From positions 2,480,001 to 2,544,000 of the forward strand of contig NZ_JALN02000001.1 in NCBI RefSeq assembly GCF_000559085.1: a stretch of 64,000 bases of DNA. Reading direction: 5' to 3'. Positions 8,995-23,584 of this stretch are shown here, piece after piece. This DNA is from Mycolicibacterium aromaticivorans JS19b1 = JCM 16368. Lineage in GTDB: Bacteria > Actinomycetota > Actinomycetes > Mycobacteriales > Mycobacteriaceae. Numbering within the stretch: the stretch's first letter is position 1; each line of letters begins with the position of its first letter. A program made the position numbers and the translations under genes. The notes under the pieces were generated by a model. That model searched no databases and was not told where the DNA came from. It was given only the letters and a program-made list of their open reading frames with translations.

Positions 8995-10634
8995 TCACCA
9001 AGGCCGCCGGTCAGCTGTCGCGGCTGCTTCCTCGGCTGAGTGACTACGCGGACCTGCCCCGGTCGTGGCGTCGCGACATCCTCGCCGGGATCACGGTGGG
9101 TGTGGTGGCCTTGCCGCTGGCGTTGGCGTTCGGTATCAGCTCGGGAGTCGGGGCGGGCGCCGGTTTGGTCACTGCGGTGATCGCGGGGGTGGTCGCCGCG
9201 ATCTTCGGCGGGTCCCATGTCCAGGTATCGGGGCCGACGGGAGCCATGGCGGTGGTGCTCGCGCCGATCGTGGCACAGCACGGCATCGGCAGCATCGCGC
9301 TGGTCACGGTCCTGGCGGGGGCGATCGTGCTGGCCGCAGGCATCACCGGCCTCGGCCGCGCGGTCACGTTCATTCCCTGGCCGGTGATCGAGGGCTTCAC
9401 GCTCGGCATCGCGGCGATCATCTTCCTGCAGCAGGTGCCCGCGGCGTTCGGCGTCGAGGCCCCCAGCGGTCGACGCACGCCGGTCGCCGCCTGGACGGTC
9501 GTCGCCGGCGCCGAGTGGTCGTCGGCATGGCGCACCCTCGCCGTCGTGGTGTTCGTCGCCGCGGTCATGGTCGGCCTCCCGCGCGTGCACCGGGCAATTC
9601 CCGAGTCGCTGACAGCGGTCGTCGTCAGTACCCTGCTCGTCGTCGCCTTCCACTTCCCGGTGGGCACGATCGGGACCCTGCCTGCGCATCTGCCCGCGCC
9701 GCTGGTGCCGCACGCCGATCCCGCCGCGCTGCGCACACTGCTCGGCGCCGCGGTGGCCATCGCCGCGCTCGCCGCCATCGAATCGCTGCTATCGGCGCGG
9801 GTGGCGGCAGCCATGTCGCCGACCGGCCCCTACGATCCGGACCGCGAACTCGTCGGCCAGGGTCTGGCCTCGATGGCCTCCGGCCTTTTCGGCGGCATGC
9901 CGGCCACCGGCGCGATCGCCCGCACCGCGGTCAACGTGCGGTCAGGAGCTCGCACCCGGCTGTCGGCCATCGTGCACTCGCTGCTGTTGCTCGGCGTCGT
10001 CTATCTCGCCACCGGCCCGGTCGCGGCGATTCCGTTGTCCGCGTTGGCCGGTGTTCTGATGGTGACGTCGTTTCGGATGATCTCGCTGAGCACCGTCGCC
10101 AAGATCGTCGGCTCCACCCGCTCGGACGCGCTGGCATTCACCCTCACCGCAGTCGTCACGGTGTGCTTCGACCTGATCGAGGCGGTCGAAATCGGCATCC
10201 TGATCGCCGCGTTCTTCGCGCTGCGGACGGTCGCGCGGCGCAGCAGCGTGGTCCGCGAGGATCTGCCCGGCCCGGCTCAGCCCGGCGACGAGCGCATCGC
10301 GCTGCTGCGACTGGATGGCGCAATGTTCTTCGGCGCCGCGGAACGACTCTCCACCGCGATCACCAACTATCCCGACGTGTCGGTGGTCATCATCCGGATG
10401 TCCCAGCTGGGAATGCTGGACGCAACCGGGGCGCACACCCTCGCCGAGATCGCCGAAGACCTCGAGGCGCGGGGCGTCACCGTCATCATCAAGGGAGTGC
10501 GACCCGAGCACATGGCGTTGCTGGCCAACATCGGAATCGTCGACGCGCTGCGCCACGAGAATCACCTGATCGATTCCCTCGACGACGCGATCGCCCACGC
10601 CCGCTCCCACGTGGCCCGCGCGGTTTATCCCTGA
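8991..10634 (+). CDS. SulP-family anion transporter with STAS domain
   Basis: The 547-residue protein is a SulP (SLC26-like) inner-membrane anion transporter. It has the amino-terminal signature DILAGITVGVVALPLALAFG, about 10-12 hydrophobic segments through residue about 420, and a cytoplasmic STAS domain at the C-terminus (about 435-540) with the STAS phospho-site-like segment MSQLGMLDATGAHTL. Substrates in the family include sulfate, bicarbonate and other anions; none can be assigned here. The GTG start overlaps the upstream ArsR stop. A tandem ArsR-SulP unit suggests substrate- or redox-responsive control. No carbonic anhydrase gene is next to it. Confidence 0.9.
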   Translation: MITKAAGQLSRLLPRLSDYADLPRSWRRDILAGITVGVVALPLALAFGISSGVGAGAGLVTAVIAGVVAAIFGGSHVQVSGPTGAMAVVLAPIVAQHGIGSIALVTVLAGAIVLAAGITGLGRAVTFIPWPVIEGFTLGIAAIIFLQQVPAAFGVEAPSGRRTPVAAWTVVAGAEWSSAWRTLAVVVFVAAVMVGLPRVHRAIPESLTAVVVSTLLVVAFHFPVGTIGTLPAHLPAPLVPHADPAALRTLLGAAVAIAALAAIESLLSARVAAAMSPTGPYDPDRELVGQGLASMASGLFGGMPATGAIARTAVNVRSGARTRLSAIVHSLLLLGVVYLATGPVAAIPLSALAGVLMVTSFRMISLSTVAKIVGSTRSDALAFTLTAVVTVCFDLIEAVEIGILIAAFFALRTVARRSSVVREDLPGPAQPGDERIALLRLDGAMFFGAAERLSTAITNYPDVSVVIIRMSQLGMLDATGAHTLAEIAEDLEARGVTVIIKGVRPEHMALLANIGIVDALRHENHLIDSLDDAIAHARSHVARAVYP

Positions 10635-10657
10635 AAGCGATCGGGTACAAATTTGCC

Positions 10658-10918
10658 ATGTCAGCTCTGCAGTGGGTGGTCGCGTACATGTGCGCCGCTG
10701 CTGTCGTCGCGGGTGGTGCGATGGTATTTGCCGCCTGGTCGCGCCAGAGCCGACTGACCACACCCGCCGTGACGATCGGTCCGGCCCTGCTCGCCGGCGC
10801 GCTCTGGCCCCTGGTGATCGCCGGTCTGGGTCAGTGGCTTCTGGTCCACGTCCTCGGCAAGGCCCTACGCCGTGAGCCCGTGCGTCGCAGCGAACTGACC
10901 AGCATGGACGCCGCCTGA
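10658..10918 (+). CDS. Small two-helix membrane protein of unknown function
   Basis: This 86-residue product has two hydrophobic segments (about residues 5-25 and 38-65) joined by a short basic loop (WSRQSRL), then a basic tail. The start is ATG 10658, 23 bases after the SulP stop, so it is likely the last gene of the ArsR-SulP unit. I do not recognise the family. Codon choice is normal for the window and the frame is clean, so I regard it as a real gene. A role as a transporter accessory is only a guess from position. Confidence 0.7.
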   Translation: MSALQWVVAYMCAAAVVAGGAMVFAAWSRQSRLTTPAVTIGPALLAGALWPLVIAGLGQWLLVHVLGKALRREPVRRSELTSMDAA

Positions 10919-10942
10919 CAGGTGCCGGTCATTTAACCGGAC

Positions 10943-10955
10943 TAGGCTCGGCACA
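10943..10955 (+). promoter_or_regulatory. Leaderless-type promoter before the LLM gene
   Basis: TAGGCT (10943-10948) lies 7 bases before GTG 10956 with no Shine-Dalgarno between, the usual geometry of a mycobacterial leaderless promoter. Confidence 0.5.
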
Positions 10956-11798
10956 GTGCAATTCGCCTTCAAAACCTCACCCCAAAACACCACGTGGGCC
11001 GATATGTTGGCCGTCTGGCAGGTCGCCGATGACATCGACGTCTTCCACTCCGGCTGGACCTTCGACCACTTCTATCCGATCTTCTCGGACTCCAGCGGCC
11101 CCTGTCTGGAGGGCTGGACCACGCTGACCGCCCTGGCCCAGGCCACCACCCGACTACGGCTCGGGAACCTGGTCAGCGGCATCCACTACCGCCATCCTGC
11201 GGTGCTGGCCAACATGGCGTCCGCCGTCGACATCATCTCCGGCGGTCGCCTCGAACTCGGCATCGGTGCCGGCTGGAACGAAGAGGAATCCGGCGCGTAC
11301 GGCATCGAGCTGGGCAGCGTCAAAGAGCGGCTGGACCGCTTCGAAGAAGCCTGCCAGGTGTTGATCGGCCTGCTGAGCCAGGACACCACCAACTTCGACG
11401 GGGCCTACTACCAACTCAAGGACGCGCGCAACGAGCCCAAGGGGCCGCAGCGGCCCCACCCGCCGATCTGCATCGGCGGCAGCGGCGAGAAGCGCACGCT
11501 TCGCATCGTGGCGAAATACGCCCAGCACTGGAACTTCGCCGGCGGCACCCCTGAGGAGTTCGCCCACAAACGCAGCGTTCTGGCATCGCATTGTGCGGAC
11601 ATCGGTCGCGACCCGAGCGAGATCATGACCTCCGCTCACGTCCGGCTGAGCGAGGACCACGACTACGCCAAGGCGATCGACGAGGCCGCGGCGCTGGCGG
11701 CCGAGGGCCTGGACCTGGCGATCGTGTACCTGCCGCCGCCGCACACGCCGGCCGTGCTCGAGCCGCTGGCCGAAGCGATCCGGAGTTCAGGGCTCTAG
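10956..11798 (+). CDS. LLM-class (F420-dependent type) oxidoreductase
   Basis: The 280-residue protein has the luciferase-like TIM-barrel pattern: an opening QFAFKTSPQ, DHFYP near residue 46, TTRLRLGNLVSGIHYRHPAVLANMASAVDIISGGRLELGIGAGW-type blocks (about 66-110), and PPICIGGSGEKRTLRIVAKYA near 170. Mycobacterial members with this pattern normally use coenzyme F420, but FMN cannot be excluded. It starts at GTG 10956 behind a leaderless promoter element and stands alone. The substrate is unknown. Length is typical for the short TIGR03560-like branch; that branch name is from memory. Confidence 0.88.
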   Translation: MQFAFKTSPQNTTWADMLAVWQVADDIDVFHSGWTFDHFYPIFSDSSGPCLEGWTTLTALAQATTRLRLGNLVSGIHYRHPAVLANMASAVDIISGGRLELGIGAGWNEEESGAYGIELGSVKERLDRFEEACQVLIGLLSQDTTNFDGAYYQLKDARNEPKGPQRPHPPICIGGSGEKRTLRIVAKYAQHWNFAGGTPEEFAHKRSVLASHCADIGRDPSEIMTSAHVRLSEDHDYAKAIDEAAALAAEGLDLAIVYLPPPHTPAVLEPLAEAIRSSGL

Positions 11799-11859
11799 AT
11801 AACAGCCTGGTAACGGCCGGCAAAGCTGCGCCTGCGTCAACTATTGCCGCAATCAGTTG

Positions 11860-12000
11860 CTAGAAACCGAAGCGGACGAGCTCGTCGGCCGTGACCAGGC
11901 GCTCGTGCTTGGCTGGCCACTCGCGGCTTCTTACCGGGTGGCGGAAGAAGGACCAGGCAATACGCCCGACCCGGAAACGAGATATCGGGTTGAGGTACAC
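11860..12000 (-). CDS. Short 46-residue conserved-looking basic protein
   Basis: The minus frame from GTG 12000 to TAG 11860 encodes 46 residues: a short hydrophobic/aromatic start (YLNPISRF), RVGRIAWSFFRHPVRSREWP, then a charged tail ending in DELVRFGF. AGGAG lies 8 bases before this GTG, an ideal ribosome-binding spacing, which is why I prefer it to the GTG at 12009. By gene order it occupies the slot of Rv3857c between the PHP gene and gltD, but I cannot confirm that they are homologous. The rest of the 11799-12164 gap shows no other gene. Function is unknown; an amphipathic membrane-associated peptide is possible. Confidence 0.6.
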   Translation of the reverse strand: MYLNPISRFRVGRIAWSFFRHPVRSREWPAKHERLVTADELVRFGF

Positions 12001-12164
12001 AAGGATCACTCCTGTGGTCGGATCTCAGCTCAGGCGGAGCCCCACGTTACCGCAACGCTCACTCCAGCAATTAGACACAGATCACACGGCAAACGGCAAG
12101 AGGCGCGCCGCCGATTAATCCGATGATTCTAATGGGGCTGGAGTTACCAGTGTGCCCGAGTTGG

Positions 12165-18198
<6,034 letters not shown>

Positions 18199-18731
18199 TC
18201 GCACCTGACCCTTCACAAGCTTTTGCGCGCGGTGGTTCGTCGACGTCACCGCGCCCCGCCAGGGATTCCTCCGTGCGTCACTGAACGGGGCTCCACTGTG
18301 GTGTCAACAAGTCGTAAAACGATATGTCAAACCCCGCCTGACATGCCAACTTAGTCTAGGCTTACTTGGTTGCTCTGCCGCGGGAATCGAAGACGCGATC
18401 GCGGGGGCCATTTGGCTGCGGAATCCGTTGTCCACGACCCCTTTTGATGGCTAGATGCCCGGTTCCCGCACCAGAGGACCGACGGGGAGCTCCGTTCGCC
18501 GTGGCGATGGTTGTTTGCTGAGGGCGTAGGGCGCTCGCCTGGCGGCTGCGGTGTACCTCACATCAGCCGTCGTCACCGGCACCACGAGGCAGCTGGCGCT
18601 CCGGCGCGAGACTTTGCGCAAACTCTGGTCGGATTCTTAGCTTTGCCTCGTCCAAACCGACAGATCGCCGAGAAAGCCCCGGTGAAGCCCGGCAAAACGT
18701 CGATCTCGACCGACCAGCGATACTGAATACG
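18199..18731. promoter_or_regulatory. 533-base divergent intergenic region of gltB and the MinD-like gene
   Basis: No ORF of convincing content is seen here. It should hold both promoters. Two signals stand out: an inverted repeat ATGTCA-N9-TGACAT (18324-18344), and TTAGTCTAGGCTTACTTGG (18351-18369), which agrees at 13 of 19 positions with the IdeR iron-box consensus. Within the latter TAGTCT and TAGGCT could also serve as -10 hexamers for the plus strand. No tRNA or rRNA was recognised. Confidence 0.4.
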
Positions 18732-19799
18732 ATGACCGACCGCGACGACTACCGCGAGCGATACCGGCAGGCTCCGCCTTCGCCGGAGTACGGCGGCCCG
18801 CCCACCGAGCGGCTGCCCCGTATCGAGGTGCCACCCACGCGCCCGATGCCGCCGATGCCGCGGGCGCCGTACCCGCCGGTGCCGACGCCGTCGCCGGTCC
18901 GGCGGGCCAAGCCCAAGCCGACCCGGGGTTGGCGCCGCGGCGTCCATGCCGCGACGTTCGGGCTGGTGAACCCCGGTCCGTCGCGCGAGGACAAGCGTCA
19001 GGCCGCGATGGAGGCCATGGTGGCCGCCCCGTTGCGTGGCCATTACAAGATCGGCGTGCTGGGCAAGGGTGGTGTCGGTAAGACGACGGTGTCGGCCAGC
19101 GTGGGGTGTGTGCTGGCCGAGTTGCGTCGCGGGGACCGGGTGGTGGCGGTGGACGCCGACACCGCGTTCGGCCGGCTCGGCAGCCGGATCGACCCGCGCG
19201 CCGACGGCTCCTACTGGGAGCTCGCCAAGAACAAGAACCTGCGCTCGTTCGCCGAGGTGCTCACCCGGATGGGCAGCAACTCGTCGGGATTGTTCGTGCT
19301 GGCCGGGGAGAACGGCAGCCGCCGCGGGATTCTGGACCCGGCGATCTATCGCGAGGCCACCATGCGGCTCGACCGGCACTTCACGATCTCCATCGTCGAC
19401 TGCGGTTCGACGATGGACGCTCCGGTCACCCAGGAGGCGATGCGCGACATGGACGCGCTGATCGTGGTCTCCTCGCCCTGGCCGGACGGGGCGTCAGCGG
19501 CCGCGCAGACCATGGAATGGCTTGCCGCCCATGGCAAGACCGGCCTGATGCAGCGCTCGGTGATCGTGCTCAACGATTCCGACGGGCACTCCGACAAGAA
19601 GACGCGCGGGGTGCTGGCCGACCAGTTCCGCTCCCGGCGGCAGGCGGTGGTGGAGGTGCCGTTCGATCCGAGCCTTCGCCCGGGAGGTGTCATCAACAGC
19701 ACCGCCGAGATGTCGGCGCCGACCCGCCGGGCGTTCGTCGAAGTGGCAGCAGTCATTTCGCAGTTCTTCGCGACCATTCCGCCCCGTGGACCTCGGTAG
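18732..19799 (+). CDS. MinD/ParA-like ATPase with Pro-rich N-terminus (Rv3860 family, ESX-associated type)
   Basis: The 355-residue protein has a Pro/Arg-rich N-terminal region (about residues 1-75) and a MinD/ParA-like P-loop domain with GKGGVGKTT at about 111-119. The downstream DADTAFGRLGSR matches the switch region of this class, and SIVDCGSTMDAPVT the Walker B area. The layout resembles ESX-linked EspI-type ATPases. By synteny it corresponds to Rv3860, which in M. tuberculosis lies just before whiB6 and the ESX-1 genes; here no ESX core gene follows within the window. It overlaps the next kinase-like gene by 14 bases. The role is inferred from family only. Confidence 0.8.
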   Translation: MTDRDDYRERYRQAPPSPEYGGPPTERLPRIEVPPTRPMPPMPRAPYPPVPTPSPVRRAKPKPTRGWRRGVHAATFGLVNPGPSREDKRQAAMEAMVAAPLRGHYKIGVLGKGGVGKTTVSASVGCVLAELRRGDRVVAVDADTAFGRLGSRIDPRADGSYWELAKNKNLRSFAEVLTRMGSNSSGLFVLAGENGSRRGILDPAIYREATMRLDRHFTISIVDCGSTMDAPVTQEAMRDMDALIVVSSPWPDGASAAAQTMEWLAAHGKTGLMQRSVIVLNDSDGHSDKKTRGVLADQFRSRRQAVVEVPFDPSLRPGGVINSTAEMSAPTRRAFVEVAAVISQFFATIPPRGPR

Positions 19800-20538
19800 T
19801 ATCGGCGGCTACGTCGTCGAATCCGTGCTGGGCACAGGCGCTGCGGGCACCGTGTACCTGGCACACGATTCAGGCCGGCGCGTCGCGCTCAAGGTTAGTG
19901 CATCCGGCGCACCCCCGACTCTTGTCCATCCCAATATCGTGCCGGTGTACGCCCACGGCACCGCCCAGGACGGAAAGCACTGGCTGGCAATGCAGTACGT
20001 GGCCGATGGGGATGCCGACCGCGAACTGCGGGCCGGTCGGATGTCACCCGATCGGGCGGCGCACATCATCGCCGACATCGCTCGCGCGCTGGACTTCGCG
20101 CACCAGCACGGAGTCGTGCACGGCGACGTGAAGCCGTCGAATTTCCTTCTGGCTGAGAATGACCGCGCGCTGCTGGCCGATTTTGGGTCGAGGCCGTTCG
20201 CGGCAGCCGGAATGGTGCTGACGTCGGCAGCGTACGCGTCGCCGGAGATGTTGCGAGGCCACGAGGTCGACGGGCATGCCGACGTGTACTCGTTGGGCTG
20301 CTCGCTGTTCCGGCTGCTGACCGGTAAGCCGCCGTTCTTCGACGCCGAATCCAAGGACGAGGTGGTGCACGCACACCTGTACCGCGAGCCGCCTCAGGTC
20401 ACCCGGTTCGCACCGTGGTTGCCTTCGGCGATGGACGACGTCATTGCCGCGGCGATGGCGAAGGATCCGGATGCGCGTTACCCGAGCGCGGGTGCGCTTG
20501 CGCGCGCAGCTGATGCGGCGCTACCCATCAAAGACTAA
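19786..20538 (+). CDS. Reduced soluble serine/threonine kinase-like protein
   Basis: From GTG 19786 this gives 250 residues covering only a kinase fold with no membrane helix or sensor domain. A glycine loop (LGTGAAGTVYLA, 15-26), the ATP Lys36, catalytic HGD with Asp114 and Asn119, and DFG (132-134) are present. However, only about 11 residues separate Lys36 from the HPNIV segment, so the alpha-C helix and its Glu partner appear to be missing. HGD replaces the usual HRD. Activity is therefore uncertain. The gene overlaps the MinD-like ORF by 14 bases and is probably co-translated with it. The longer frame upstream from 19687 is a shadow of that gene. Confidence 0.8.
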   Translation: MDLGSIGGYVVESVLGTGAAGTVYLAHDSGRRVALKVSASGAPPTLVHPNIVPVYAHGTAQDGKHWLAMQYVADGDADRELRAGRMSPDRAAHIIADIARALDFAHQHGVVHGDVKPSNFLLAENDRALLADFGSRPFAAAGMVLTSAAYASPEMLRGHEVDGHADVYSLGCSLFRLLTGKPPFFDAESKDEVVHAHLYREPPQVTRFAPWLPSAMDDVIAAAMAKDPDARYPSAGALARAADAALPIKD

Positions 20539-21166
20539 TGGGTACATGCTTTTCCGCGCATGCATCGGCCACCGCGGCCATCAGGTCCTGGGTTCGCAGT
20601 GTCTCGAGGTCCTCGACCGTCACCGAGCCGCGGCTGGTGCGATTCTGGGCGGCCACCCGTGAGTCACGGAGCCGCTCCGCCCGCTCCACGACGTTGCGGG
20701 CGAACCGGCCATTCTGCATGACGTCGATACCGTGGGTGCCGTCCGGAGCGAGGTAGGCCCGCAACTTGCGGCAGGCCGCGTTCAGCGCGTCCTGCGCGGC
20801 GGGTTCGATCACGGTGGCGCGCGGCCCGCCGTAGCGGACGGCGATCTGCACCAGCTCGTCGGGGCTATACGACTCGAACCGCAGCTTGCGGTTGAAGCGT
20901 CCCGCCAAACCGGGGTTCACGGTGAGGAATTCGTCGACTTCCTTCTCGTAACCGGCGCCGATGAAACAGAAGTCGAAGCGATGCACCTCCAAGGCGACCA
21001 GCAACTGGTTCACCGCCTCCATGCCAATCATGTCGGGGCGCCCGTCGTGATGACGCTCCACCAGGGAATAGAACTCCCAGCGCTCGGCAGCCTCGCTCAG
21101 CTCCTTCAAGACCGCGTCGACAAGATCTCTGTCGCTAAGCTCGCGACCGCTGCCCGATCCCGCCAC
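20528..21166 (-). CDS. AAA+ (CbxX/EccA-type) C-terminal fragment-like protein lacking Walker A
   Basis: The 212-residue product resembles the downstream half of CbxX/CfxQ AAA+ ATPases such as ESX EccA. The run AGYEKEVDEFLTVNPGLAGRF (about residues 71-91) and the following FESYSPDELVQIA match the sensor/arginine-finger and lid region. No Walker A P-loop exists and Walker B is not recognisable, so it cannot hydrolyse ATP alone by the normal route. The frame is intact with a GTG start at 21166, so it is either a stable truncated protein or a specialised partner. It is convergent with the kinase-like gene (11-base overlap). Confidence 0.65.
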   Translation of the reverse strand: MAGSGSGRELSDRDLVDAVLKELSEAAERWEFYSLVERHHDGRPDMIGMEAVNQLLVALEVHRFDFCFIGAGYEKEVDEFLTVNPGLAGRFNRKLRFESYSPDELVQIAVRYGGPRATVIEPAAQDALNAACRKLRAYLAPDGTHGIDVMQNGRFARNVVERAERLRDSRVAAQNRTSRGSVTVEDLETLRTQDLMAAVADACAEKHVPISL

Positions 21167-21270
21167 GTCACAAGTATGTCGACCGTCGCTACCTGCGTCA
21201 ATTCACTTTTACAGCATCGACGATATCCGGTGGTGAATATCGCTCCAGCAACCTCGCACCATAGGTTGAG

Positions 21271-22392
21271 TTATGGCGCGGTGCCCCACTGGCTGGCCGG
21301 CGGGGCGCTGAGCGCCTCGAACCAGCCGAAGTGATAATTCGCAGAGACCTCGTCGCTCAGGACGATCGCCTCGGTCGCTGCCAACAGCAGGCAGTTGCTC
21401 AGCAGGGCCGCATCGACGTCTGGATACTGGGCCATCAGCTGGTAGCGCGCGGTGTCGGAATGCACTCGCAGGACGTCGACCTCGGCGTCGAGCACACCGG
21501 TGCGGGCCGCGCCGGCCTTCGCCAGGGTGTGCACGATTCGGGGCAGTCCGTCCCGCCAGTGGGTGGCCTCCACCAACTTCCAGCCCAGGTCGTGGACGCG
21601 GGGCAGTTCGCGGGCCTCGAGCGAAGTCGCCGTAGCGGTGCGCCCGCCGCCGAATGGGTCACCGGGGTGATACACCGCGGATCGGACGACGTCACCGAGC
21701 AGTTCGCCGACCCGCCCACCGCGCCTGGCCGGCGGCAGCAGACCGACACCGGCGGGCACTGCGACGCCGGGCGGGATCCAGCCGTGCGCGAGATCGGTGA
21801 CCAGCACAATGGTCCCGTCCGCGCGCTCCCCGACCGCCCACCTCAATCCCGGCTCCTGGCGGGCGACGAACTCGAGCACGGACTCCAGCCGCCGATCGAC
21901 GGGTGGCGGTTCGGGTGCGCGTACCAATTCGGGTTCGGGTTTGATCTCGACGGGTTCGACCACCGGCGTCGGGATCACGTCCACCTCGCGCACCTGCTCA
22001 GGTGTGATCTTCGGAATCGCCGGGTCGGTATCGAAATCATCTTTCGCAGAACGCAATAGACGAATCGTCGACGCGACGCGCTGCACCGCATAGGTTCTGG
22101 CCGTCTCGATGATCCGGACTTCCTCGGCCCGCCGCGCGAAGTCGGGGACATCGGCGTGACGCAGCGCGTGCAACCGCTCGTTGGCCGAGTCCGCGATGCG
22201 CTGCAGGTCGTTCTTGAGGTGCGCGGCGACGGCGGCGGTCCCCAGCGTGACAGTCGCCAGCTCCGCCGGCCACAGCCCCCCGATCACCCACGGCGTGGCG
22301 TCCGGCGGCGTGTCAAAGGTCGGCGCGGAGAGCGCTTGCCGCGTCGCCCTCTTCAGGCGCTGGCGCGCCGTGTTCCGACCGAAGATCGCCAC
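21271..22392 (-). CDS. Hypothetical protein resembling ESX-locus-associated DUF5631/5632 proteins
   Basis: The 373-residue protein starts with a basic stretch, then a short hydrophobic region (about residues 42-58), a helical section, a Pro/Glu-rich linker (about 140-165), and a globular C-terminal domain (about 170-365). In that domain, WAVGERADGTIVLVTDLAHGWIPPG-like text resembles conserved mycobacterial ESX-associated hypotheticals. The family assignment is tentative and from memory. It lies upstream of the AAA-like fragment on the same strand, separated by 104 bases. I see no signal peptide cleavage site. Function is unknown. Confidence 0.5.
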   Translation of the reverse strand: MAIFGRNTARQRLKRATRQALSAPTFDTPPDATPWVIGGLWPAELATVTLGTAAVAAHLKNDLQRIADSANERLHALRHADVPDFARRAEEVRIIETARTYAVQRVASTIRLLRSAKDDFDTDPAIPKITPEQVREVDVIPTPVVEPVEIKPEPELVRAPEPPPVDRRLESVLEFVARQEPGLRWAVGERADGTIVLVTDLAHGWIPPGVAVPAGVGLLPPARRGGRVGELLGDVVRSAVYHPGDPFGGGRTATATSLEARELPRVHDLGWKLVEATHWRDGLPRIVHTLAKAGAARTGVLDAEVDVLRVHSDTARYQLMAQYPDVDAALLSNCLLLAATEAIVLSDEVSANYHFGWFEALSAPPASQWGTAP

Positions 22393-22456
22393 TTTGAGGA
22401 GCCTACCGCCGATCCGTGCGCTGTCAGTTCGGCGGTGGACCGCTCACCAGGGCCGT

Positions 22457-23584
22457 TCAGCTCAGCGGCTGATTCCGTCGGACCCCTTTGTAAATGCCGC
22501 GGCGCACGATCCACGGCATCAACACCCGGTCGATCGACCAGGCCGGGAATCGGTAGGCGGTGCCGTTGGGAGCGAACACTTCGAGCCCGTCGGCCTGGAT
22601 CCCCACGATCGAACCCCACCGGCGCCGCGGTGCGCGGTACTTCTTCAACGGCCGGTCGGTCAGCGTCGCGCGGATGTTTTGCGCCAGTAGCGAGTCGGCC
22701 CGCGCGCGAGCCGAGGCGCGCAGCGGGTCGGTGGCGGCCACGTCCCCGATCGCGAAGACGTGGTGGTGACCGCACAGCTGCAATTCTGGGGTGACCTTGA
22801 CGAAGCCCTGCTGGTCGAGCAGCTCCGGCGGCAGCCACTCGGTATTGGGCTTGACCCGTCCGATCGCCCACAGCACCGCGTCGGCCGTCGACTCCGGCTG
22901 CCCGGTGCTCCACTGCACCGCGCCATCGGTGATCTCGTCACCGTCGAACCCGTCGGGCAGCACCGCACGGTGCCCGGGATGCACGCCGACGCCCAAACCG
23001 ATCAGCTTGTCGTGCAACCGCTCCCAGGCCCGGTGGTGATGCTCGGTGAGTGCCCGCTCACCCGGGAAGTACAGATCCACCGTCTTGCCCGGCCATGCGG
23101 TGGCGACGTTGGCGGCGGCACTGACCGCCGCGGCCCCACCCCCGATGATCATCACCGACTCGGCGGCCGCCAGGCGTTCGTGCGTGGCGGTCAGATCCGC
23201 CGCGATCTCCTCGGGGGTCTGCAGCGTGGGTTGACGCCAGAAGCCGTTGCGCACTCCGGTCGAAATCACAAGCACGTCATAGGTTTCGGTGACCGGCGAG
23301 CCGTCGGGAGCGCTGCCCAGCACGGTGCGGTTCTCCAGATCCAGACCGGTGAGCGTGGCCTGCACGGTGCGCACCGGGTCCAGACCCCGGTACTTGTCGA
23401 ACGAGATCCAGTTGTCGCGGGCCCAGTCCTTCGGCCGGGCCAGCCGCAGCCCGAGCTCCTGACCGCTGACCAGAGCCGGCTTGACCGAGATGCCGACGAC
23501 GTCCGCATGACGGGCCAGCTTGATCGCGGTGAGCAGACCACTGTCACCCAAGCCGGCGATCACGACGCGGGGCTTGCGGCTCAT
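22457..23584 (-). CDS. FAD-dependent pyridine nucleotide-disulfide-type oxidoreductase (NDH-2/AIF-like)
   Basis: From ATG 23584 the protein has 375 residues. It opens with VVIAGLGDSGLLTAIKLA, a FAD Rossmann motif (about residues 8-25), has a second dinucleotide fold at VMIIGGGAAAVSAA (about 143-156), and the GDVAATDPL FAD-closing motif near 285. No redox-active CxxxxC pair is seen, so it fits NDH-2/AIF-like dehydrogenases rather than disulfide reductases. The start overlaps the stop of the upstream DUF1295 gene as ATGA, so the two are translationally coupled. The long N-terminal extension of the raw frame is not coding. Confidence 0.85.
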   Translation of the reverse strand: MSRKPRVVIAGLGDSGLLTAIKLARHADVVGISVKPALVSGQELGLRLARPKDWARDNWISFDKYRGLDPVRTVQATLTGLDLENRTVLGSAPDGSPVTETYDVLVISTGVRNGFWRQPTLQTPEEIAADLTATHERLAAAESVMIIGGGAAAVSAAANVATAWPGKTVDLYFPGERALTEHHHRAWERLHDKLIGLGVGVHPGHRAVLPDGFDGDEITDGAVQWSTGQPESTADAVLWAIGRVKPNTEWLPPELLDQQGFVKVTPELQLCGHHHVFAIGDVAATDPLRASARARADSLLAQNIRATLTDRPLKKYRAPRRRWGSIVGIQADGLEVFAPNGTAYRFPAWSIDRVLMPWIVRRGIYKGVRRNQPLS

